53,354 nucleotides of DNA from IMG/VR virus record IMGVR_UViG_3300031539_000043, positions 1-53,354 of that record. The stretch is one strand, 5' to 3'. The notes under the pieces were generated by a model. That model was not told the origin of the DNA and searched no databases. It saw nothing but the letters and a program-made list of their open reading frames with translations. This document shows, piece after piece, positions 48,766 through 53,354 of this stretch. The position numbers and the translations under genes were made by a program. Each line of letters starts with the position of its first letter. The stretch's first letter is position 1. This DNA is from a virus.

Positions 48766-49121
48766 TAGTTATCCATCCAACACCCTGAAATATGGACCGG
48801 TTCAACTTCTATACCAAAAGAATCCATAATTTGTTTTTTAACTCTAATTTTAAATTCTGCTAATGTTTCATCATCTTTCATTCTGGTATATTCAATACCA
48901 ACCATTACTTGTCCGTTATAATCATATCCGGTTGATGTTTCGAGTTCATTTCCTCTGGTAAAAACGTCAAGATTATACTGTATATCATCGAGATCTATAT
49001 CTTCTTTTTCTTGAATCTCTGTCATAATATTTTGTGGTATTTTATCAATTTCTATATTACCACCCATTACTACGAATGATGAAGAACTACTGTTTGTTAC
49101 AAAGTCTATTTTAATTTTCAT
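48765..49121 (-). CDS. NSSS-motif protein 4 (118 aa)
   Basis: Starts MKIKIDFVTNSSSSSFVV. After the motif the protein is acidic and beta-rich: 'PQNIMTEIQEKEDIDLDDIQYNL', 'STGYDYNGQVMVGIEYTRM', 'VEPVHISGCWMDN'. The codons used for the Ser run differ from those of proteins 1 to 3, so the motif is kept at protein level. Its start overlaps the helicase gene's stop by 4 bases (ATGA), and it is followed directly by motif protein 3. Confidence 0.83.
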   Translation of the reverse strand: MKIKIDFVTNSSSSSFVVMGGNIEIDKIPQNIMTEIQEKEDIDLDDIQYNLDVFTRGNELETSTGYDYNGQVMVGIEYTRMKDDETLAEFKIRVKKQIMDSFGIEVEPVHISGCWMDN

Positions 49122-50524
49122 GATACACTTTCTCCTCTTATAATATTGATTGCTTTTTGTTCATCAATATTGTATAATATGTTATTTTTTAACAAGATAT
49201 AATTAACTTGCCATTTCTTCTTCTTGTAATATTCATTTCTATTTCTAAAAGTATTTGAAATATAAGTACACCCATAATCAACCATATCAATAACAATTGG
49301 AGTTTTCTTGCCATCTATTGCTCTAGTAACCCGGCCAGTTAATTGTTCAATATTAGATATCGGCGAAGACATTATTAAACAATCTTTTTTAGGGGCGTCA
49401 ATTCCATCTCTACATTTTCCAGGAGTTGTAAAAGTTATTTGTGAATCAAGAGCATCTAATTTTGCAGAACCACAGAATTTAGATTTACTCTTATGGTCTA
49501 ACCAATTATATAAGTCATCAATTAATTTTATTCTCTCAAGCATCACTATCATATTTTTATCTTTTTTCAATCTTTTTAAAAGACCTTTTATTGCTAGAAG
49601 AAAAGGTTTTGATTTTTTTATTAAATTTAGATATCTGGATCGTTGAAACTCTCCTCCCCAATGAATATATTTCCATCTTGCTGCAGTATCTATTTGATAA
49701 TCAACAAGTAATACAGTAACGTTTGCAGGCATAGTTCCTTTTATATCATCATCAGAAAATATTTTTCCCAAGTGATATTCAATTATGTCACCATTACCAT
49801 CATATCTATACGGTGTTGCACTAAGACCATATGTATATTTCGCTGGAATATGAATTGAACATTCTGAAAAAGTCGGAGCACCAACCGACGTATGAACTTC
49901 ATCAGCTATAAATACTCCAATATTTGCGTCATTTAATGCATAGAGAAACTCTTTTCGATTTCGTTTTAATAAAGATATAAAGGTTTGAACCGTTGAAATG
50001 ACTATTGGTTTTTTTAGATCTTCTTTAAAAGTTGTGGATGAAATCCTTGCAATATCATCTTTATTAAGATTTGTAAATTGTAAAAATCTATCACGCCATT
50101 GATCTCCAAGACTATCTCTATGCACTAAAATAAAAGATTTCTTTTTTCTTTCAGCAATCATATAAATGGATATAACAGTTTTTCCCACACCAGGCAATAA
50201 TTGCAAGATAGCACTATCATTATCCATCATATGTTTTATTGCTAATTTTTGAGTTTCACTTCTTAGTATTATGTTGTGAGATATATTAATATCATCTCCT
50301 TTATTTTGACGATTATCAATTTTACAAAATTGATATTTATCTATTGGAAACATTCTGGGTATAAGAAGAAAGTTTTCCGATTCAAGAAAAAATTCATTAA
50401 CTATATAATTTGATGTTTGATATGCTTGACTTCTTCTGGTTAATTCTTCTACAATTTTTTGATAGAATTCTTTATCCTTGTGTGTTTTTGAAATTAATAA
50501 CCCAGATCTTTTTATAATATCCAT
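49118..50524 (-). CDS. SF2 DNA helicase, UvsW-like (468 aa)
   Basis: Superfamily 2 helicase. 'LLPGVGKTVISIYMIAERKKKSFILV' (motif I, 111-116), 'VISTVQTFISLL', 'VFIADEVHTSVGAP' (DEVH), 'YGLSATPYRYDG' (motif III) and 'IEQLTGRVTRAIDGKKTPIVID' (motif VI) are all present. T4 UvsW is a recombination and stalled-fork helicase of the same type. An additional N-terminal domain (about 90 aa) precedes the ATPase. It sits with gp46/gp47 and topoisomerase genes in a replication-recombination block. UvsW identity is by family likeness; a related SF2 helicase would look similar. Confidence 0.88.
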   Translation of the reverse strand: MDIIKRSGLLISKTHKDKEFYQKIVEELTRRSQAYQTSNYIVNEFFLESENFLLIPRMFPIDKYQFCKIDNRQNKGDDINISHNIILRSETQKLAIKHMMDNDSAILQLLPGVGKTVISIYMIAERKKKSFILVHRDSLGDQWRDRFLQFTNLNKDDIARISSTTFKEDLKKPIVISTVQTFISLLKRNRKEFLYALNDANIGVFIADEVHTSVGAPTFSECSIHIPAKYTYGLSATPYRYDGNGDIIEYHLGKIFSDDDIKGTMPANVTVLLVDYQIDTAARWKYIHWGGEFQRSRYLNLIKKSKPFLLAIKGLLKRLKKDKNMIVMLERIKLIDDLYNWLDHKSKSKFCGSAKLDALDSQITFTTPGKCRDGIDAPKKDCLIMSSPISNIEQLTGRVTRAIDGKKTPIVIDMVDYGCTYISNTFRNRNEYYKKKKWQVNYILLKNNILYNIDEQKAINIIRGESVS

Positions 50525-50538
50525 TATTTATATACCAT

Positions 50539-50931
50539 TTACTCCACTAACATATCCTCTGCTATAATGGTTGCAAATGAATTAGGAGTTTCCCATAATC
50601 TTATTTTACTCAATAGTTCACCAATTGGCTCTTTTTCTAATTGTTTCCATATCCAACATAACATATTTTCGGCAGTAGGATTAATATCCATCACATCATT
50701 TAAATAAACATGATCTATTTTCTCTAAAATTAATTCAGAAATAGTTTTATTCAATTCTCCAAAATCTATAACCATACCTGTTTCAGGATCAATTCTTCTT
50801 TTTAAAGAAATTTGAAGGTGGTATGTATGTCCGTGAAGATTGGCACATTTTCCATCATAGTTTAACAACTTATGACTTGAATCAAAAGTAAACTCTCTTG
50901 TAATTTCGACTGGATAAGTAAATTTAATCAT
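50539..50931 (-). CDS. queD: 6-pyruvoyl-tetrahydropterin synthase/QueD-like
   Basis: 130 residues with 'TREFTFDSSHKLLNYDGKCANLHGHTYHL': zinc-binding H20, H33 and H35 and the catalytic C29. 'MVIDFGELNKTISEL', 'DHVYLNDVMDINPTAENML' and 'ETPNSFATI' complete the family signature. QueD converts dihydroneopterin triphosphate to 6-carboxytetrahydropterin, the second step toward preQ0. With FolE2 at 29035-29889 it forms a deazaguanine precursor pathway. It lies 14 bases before the helicase gene in the same operon. Confidence 0.93.
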   Translation of the reverse strand: MIKFTYPVEITREFTFDSSHKLLNYDGKCANLHGHTYHLQISLKRRIDPETGMVIDFGELNKTISELILEKIDHVYLNDVMDINPTAENMLCWIWKQLEKEPIGELLSKIRLWETPNSFATIIAEDMLVE

Positions 50932-50947
50932 TGGATATTCCTCCTTA

Positions 50948-52261
50948 TTATTGTTTATTAGAAATTAGCTCTTGATAGTCTTCTAAAACATGATTCTTAA
51001 GATTATCTAATTTTAATTTGACCTCTAAACTTTCATCTTTCAAATATTTTGTATCAAAATCTATAGTCAATAATTTTTTAATCCTATATTTTTCAAATAA
51101 ATTTTGAACAATTTCCTTCTTGATTGTGGACTTACTAGATATTTCATTTACTGTAGAATCTATATCATATTGTTTCTTTAAACAATCACTTAACAATGGT
51201 CGTATAATTTGCAGTATTTTTAACTCGTCAATTTTTTGTTGTATTTTATTTATCTTATCTGTTAAAAAATCCTTTTCAGATTTTATATAAATTTCAAATG
51301 TTTCTACTAACATTTCGTCAAGAGATTTAATCTCAACCTTTTTGTTTTGATTTATGACAGTTGTTTCAAATGATATACTGCCTTGAATTGCATTTTTTAA
51401 TTTTTTAACAAAGTTGTTATATATTACATCTCTGTTTCTTTCTCTTAAAACTTTAAACATAATCATAGTTGTATCAACAGATAAGTCTGAAAATCCAATA
51501 GCTCCTGAATCTAATTCTTTTTGAAATTTTTTCAAAATAGATTCAAACTTTTTTCCAGGAGGCCATGATTTTAATATAACAGTGCTATTTCTGGGGATTT
51601 CTTCAATAATTCCCTCGACATTTATTTTTGCTTTTCCAGTTGTCAGTAATTGCTCAAGGTCTTTATTTGAAGCTGTAATTGTACAGTCGGTAATTGGCTG
51701 GATAGTAATTTTATTTTTTCTTTCCCCTATAAGCCATTGTAGTCTTTTATATAAATCCTCAATTTTATAACATGGAATATATGATCTATACCCAAATCCA
51801 ATTGCCTGTGTGTAAGTATTTCCAATTAAACATAAGGGAAACATACTGGGTAAATATAAAGGTTCTTTTTGATCAAGATCATTTACTATCCATGGAACAA
51901 ACTCTAGATTTTTAAATACCAAGTTTATTACAAATGGTAATAATTTAACTTCTGTATAACGTGACGCTGCTGGTCCAATTGGTTCTACTCCAACATTACA
52001 ACCAAAATTTCCTTGACCTTCTAGAAATCCTTGTCTAACTAATTGAACAATTGAACCATATACAGATCCATGTGGATGATAATTACCTATAACATGTCCG
52101 TCAACCCTAGCAGATTTTGTTAATTTGCTTCTAGCCATTTGAAGAGTTGAAAATAATATTCTTCTTTCAACTGGTTTAAGACCATCTTTAGAATATGGAA
52201 AATTTCTCCAGTTTGAATATTCTCCATATTCTCTATATAGTTTTGGTAATATATTGTCCAT
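50948..52261 (-). CDS. Type IIA topoisomerase, DNA-cleavage subunit (T4 gp52-like, 437 aa)
   Basis: 'GLKPVERRILFSTLQMARSK', 'GNYHPHGSVYGSIVQLVRQGF' and 'EGQGNFGCNVGVEPIGPAASRYTEVKL', with catalytic Arg101-Tyr102, are the GyrA/ParC/gp52 signatures. The length is almost that of T4 gp52 (442 aa), with no C-terminal beta-pinwheel, so it is the T4 medium-subunit type. The start is ATG at 52259-52261, overlapping the upstream stop (TAATG), with GGAG ten bases ahead; a TTG upstream was discarded. The ATPase subunit is not in this window. Confidence 0.95.
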   Translation of the reverse strand: MDNILPKLYREYGEYSNWRNFPYSKDGLKPVERRILFSTLQMARSKLTKSARVDGHVIGNYHPHGSVYGSIVQLVRQGFLEGQGNFGCNVGVEPIGPAASRYTEVKLLPFVINLVFKNLEFVPWIVNDLDQKEPLYLPSMFPLCLIGNTYTQAIGFGYRSYIPCYKIEDLYKRLQWLIGERKNKITIQPITDCTITASNKDLEQLLTTGKAKINVEGIIEEIPRNSTVILKSWPPGKKFESILKKFQKELDSGAIGFSDLSVDTTMIMFKVLRERNRDVIYNNFVKKLKNAIQGSISFETTVINQNKKVEIKSLDEMLVETFEIYIKSEKDFLTDKINKIQQKIDELKILQIIRPLLSDCLKKQYDIDSTVNEISSKSTIKKEIVQNLFEKYRIKKLLTIDFDTKYLKDESLEVKLKLDNLKNHVLEDYQELISNKQ

Positions 52262-52689
52262 TATTTGAATACTCCACAATGGGTTTTATTTAGATCTATT
52301 GGAGTTATAAAAGGCGCTATCATAAAAGGATATTCAACTTTAATCCTTGGTGCATATTTTTCTGCGGCAATTAGATCTTCACCACCAATAATAACAAGAG
52401 GGTCAAATAATTGACCTCCCATCATTGAACACCAAACCTTACCATTAAATAAATGATATGAATAATTGGTCATTTGACTGTCTTGCCATAAATGTGGCCA
52501 TCCATCTTCAGGTTTAACACCATAATATAATTCTTCTAATAGTTCAGTGAATAATTCTTCATAGTCAACTGGATTTGTCATTAAAAGAAATCTCGGTATA
52601 ACAATACTTACAGGATCTCCATATTTTAACAAGCTCCCTATCCATTTTGCATCTTTATCTATACCGATGTAGAAATCAGCTTTATTCAT
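52261..52689 (-). CDS. Conserved phage hypothetical protein (142 aa)
   Basis: Begins MNKADFYIGIDKDAKWIGSLL, a start I recall from many phage hypothetical proteins of unknown role. It contains 'DGWPHLWQDSQMTNYSYHLFNGKVW', rich in Trp, and 'YAPRIKVEYPFMI'. The gene overlaps the topoisomerase start by one base and the upstream zinc-ribbon gene by 8. It is a family of unknown function. Confidence 0.75.
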   Translation of the reverse strand: MNKADFYIGIDKDAKWIGSLLKYGDPVSIVIPRFLLMTNPVDYEELFTELLEELYYGVKPEDGWPHLWQDSQMTNYSYHLFNGKVWCSMMGGQLFDPLVIIGGEDLIAAEKYAPRIKVEYPFMIAPFITPIDLNKTHCGVFK

Positions 52690-52921
52690 TTTCAGCTCCT
52701 AACATTTTATTAAATTTTCGCTTTAAATTTTCTGGAAGACCAATTCCACTAAATTCATAGTCTCCTCTGCTTATTGAATCCATAACGGCCTCTCTTGCTT
52801 TTTCAAACTGGGGATGCTCTATTTCTAATATCTGACAATCTTGACAAATATTGTCATTATTAAACATACTCTTTCTTTGAATATGAGTTTTTTTATCACA
52901 TCTATCGCAATGAAAGCTCAT
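52682..52921 (-). CDS. Small zinc-ribbon protein (79 aa)
   Basis: The start is set at the ATG 52919-52921, with GGAGTTATATC before it; a longer frame upstream lacks a good ribosome binding site and overlaps the previous gene fully. The product begins MSFHCDRCDKKTHIQ and has 'ICQDCQILEIEHP', so two CxxC pairs form a four-cysteine zinc ribbon. A helical tail follows. It overlaps the neighbouring genes by 20 and 8 bases. Confidence 0.75.
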   Translation of the reverse strand: MSFHCDRCDKKTHIQRKSMFNNDNICQDCQILEIEHPQFEKAREAVMDSISRGDYEFSGIGLPENLKRKFNKMLGAENE

Positions 52922-53180
52922 GATATAACTCCAGATCGCCATTTTCCCTAATCTTTTGATCTTCATGAGGACCAAGCAATCTTCTTTTTATTTCATCAGC
53001 AGCGTCGACTAATGACGAAGCAGCTGATGAAATATTTGTATATGATTTACCATGATTTTTAATATATTTTAATGCTAATACTGTAACACAATAATTTAAA
53101 TCCCCTTTATTTATTGTGTTGGGAAATTCATTAAGAGATTTATCAAAATTAAATCGATCTGCTTTTCTTATGTATGGCAT
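52902..53180 (-). CDS. DUF6899-like small protein (92 aa)
   Basis: Begins MPYIRKADRFNF and contains 'GDLNYCVTVLALKYIKNHGKSY' and 'DAADEIKRRLLGPHEDQKIRENGDLELY'. This pattern (MPYI-K start, GDLNY, and a C-terminal 'YE/DQKI-ENGDL') matches a widespread small family found in phages and bacteria, of unknown function. Ribosome binding site AAAAGGAGAAAGAAGG. A short gene overlaps its start. Confidence 0.78.
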   Translation of the reverse strand: MPYIRKADRFNFDKSLNEFPNTINKGDLNYCVTVLALKYIKNHGKSYTNISSAASSLVDAADEIKRRLLGPHEDQKIRENGDLELYHELSLR

Positions 53181-53262
53181 CCTTCTTTCTCCTTTTAAAA
53201 AGATTCTTAAGCAATTCTATAAGGAATCTTCTTTTTATTTTCTTTTCACCTTTATATACCAT
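53149..53262 (-). CDS. Possible small basic peptide (37 aa)
   Basis: ATG at 53260-53262 is preceded by AAAGAGGAAATAGTT and the frame ends at TAA 53149-53151. The product (MVYKGEKKIKRRFLIELLKN...) is strongly basic, with 17 Lys/Arg of 37 residues. It overlaps the next gene by 32 bases. It may be a real small protein or a coupling peptide for the next gene; a chance frame is possible. Confidence 0.4.
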   Translation of the reverse strand: MVYKGEKKIKRRFLIELLKNLFKRRKKDAIHKKSRSI

Positions 53263-53264
53263 AA

Positions 53265-53354
53265 CTATTTCCTCTTTAATGTACAACTTATAGCTTTCTT
53301 TCGTTTTCGATTGGTTAAAATTTTTATAACTTTAGAGTTACCCCAGTTGCATAC
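53265..53354 (-). CDS. C-terminal end of an unknown protein (partial)
   Basis: From the right edge a minus-strand frame is open for 29 codons to a TAG at 53265-53267. The visible part begins VCNWGNSKVIKILTNRKRKK and is very basic. It ends 2 bases before the ATG of the 37-aa frame, which suggests a coupled gene. The identity cannot be judged from so little sequence. Confidence 0.5.
   Translation of the reverse strand, partial: VCNWGNSKVIKILTNRKRKKAISCTLKRK

Noticed and set aside
50948-52279. TTG at 52279 as start of the topoisomerase
   Set aside because: The ATG at 52261 overlaps the upstream stop in the TAATG manner, has GGAG ahead and gives the family's usual N-terminus.

Overview
The window is part of the genome of a large, strictly lytic-looking, AT-rich tailed phage with a contractile tail (a jumbo-type myovirus). 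The evidence is a tail sheath, a tail tube, T4-like baseplate wedge proteins (gp25, gp6), a tape measure protein, a large terminase, T4-like replication and recombination genes (gp46/gp47 nuclease, UvsW-type helicase, gp52-type topoisomerase subunit) and phage-encoded RNA polymerase beta and beta' subunits. Genes are packed almost end to end with good Shine-Dalgarno sequences (AAAGGAG-like). I saw no tRNA, rRNA, CRISPR array, insertion sequence or integrase. The host cannot be told from this window.

Layout. Bases 1-818 (+) hold the C-terminal part of the tail sheath, closed by a bidirectional terminator. Bases 869-5880 (-) hold RNA-repair genes (CCA-adding enzyme, RlaP-like nucleotidyltransferase), a radical SAM/SPASM protein, a small protein starting with a DFVTNSSSSSF motif, and small unknowns. 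Bases 6008-15669 (+) hold a HAD phosphatase and the tail module: tube, three paralogous proteins with a four-cysteine helical tail, a gp26-like baseplate protein with a possible +1 frameshift, gp25, gp6 and two structural unknowns. From 15666 to the right edge everything is on the minus strand. Read 5'->3' from the right edge: small conserved proteins, gp52-like topoisomerase, QueD, UvsW-like helicase, two NSSS-motif proteins, gp47, gp46, a third NSSS-motif protein plus a second radical SAM/SPASM protein, a ubiquitin-like conjugation cassette, RNA polymerase beta' and beta, FolE2 and unknowns, an HNH homing endonuclease with a frameshifted tail, a DUF932-like protein, a baseplate hub-like protein, terminase, an HExxH metallopeptidase, the tape measure protein and a gp48/gp54-like baseplate protein.

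The most striking content is at 36238-42734. It encodes a SAP-Ubl fusion protein ending in GSKG, two E1/ThiF-like adenylating enzymes, a small E2-like protein with an HPN motif nine residues before a cysteine, a JAMM-motif isopeptidase, and an 852-residue protein that resembles the E2-like PRTRC-B family. This looks like a complete phage-borne ubiquitin-like conjugation and deconjugation pathway. It is tightly overlapping and lies immediately upstream of the phage RNA polymerase genes in the same apparent operon. Comparable operons have been predicted in bacteria, plasmids (PRTRC) and some phages, so the families are not new. Its coupling to a phage RNA polymerase and its target are, as far as I know, undescribed.

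A second candidate system is a set of four otherwise unlike proteins that begin with almost the same MKIKxDFVTNSSS motif, two of which abut radical SAM/SPASM genes. Other points: FolE2 and QueD suggest 7-deazaguanine metabolism, and beta and beta' are each one intact chain, unlike the split subunits of phiKZ-type phages.
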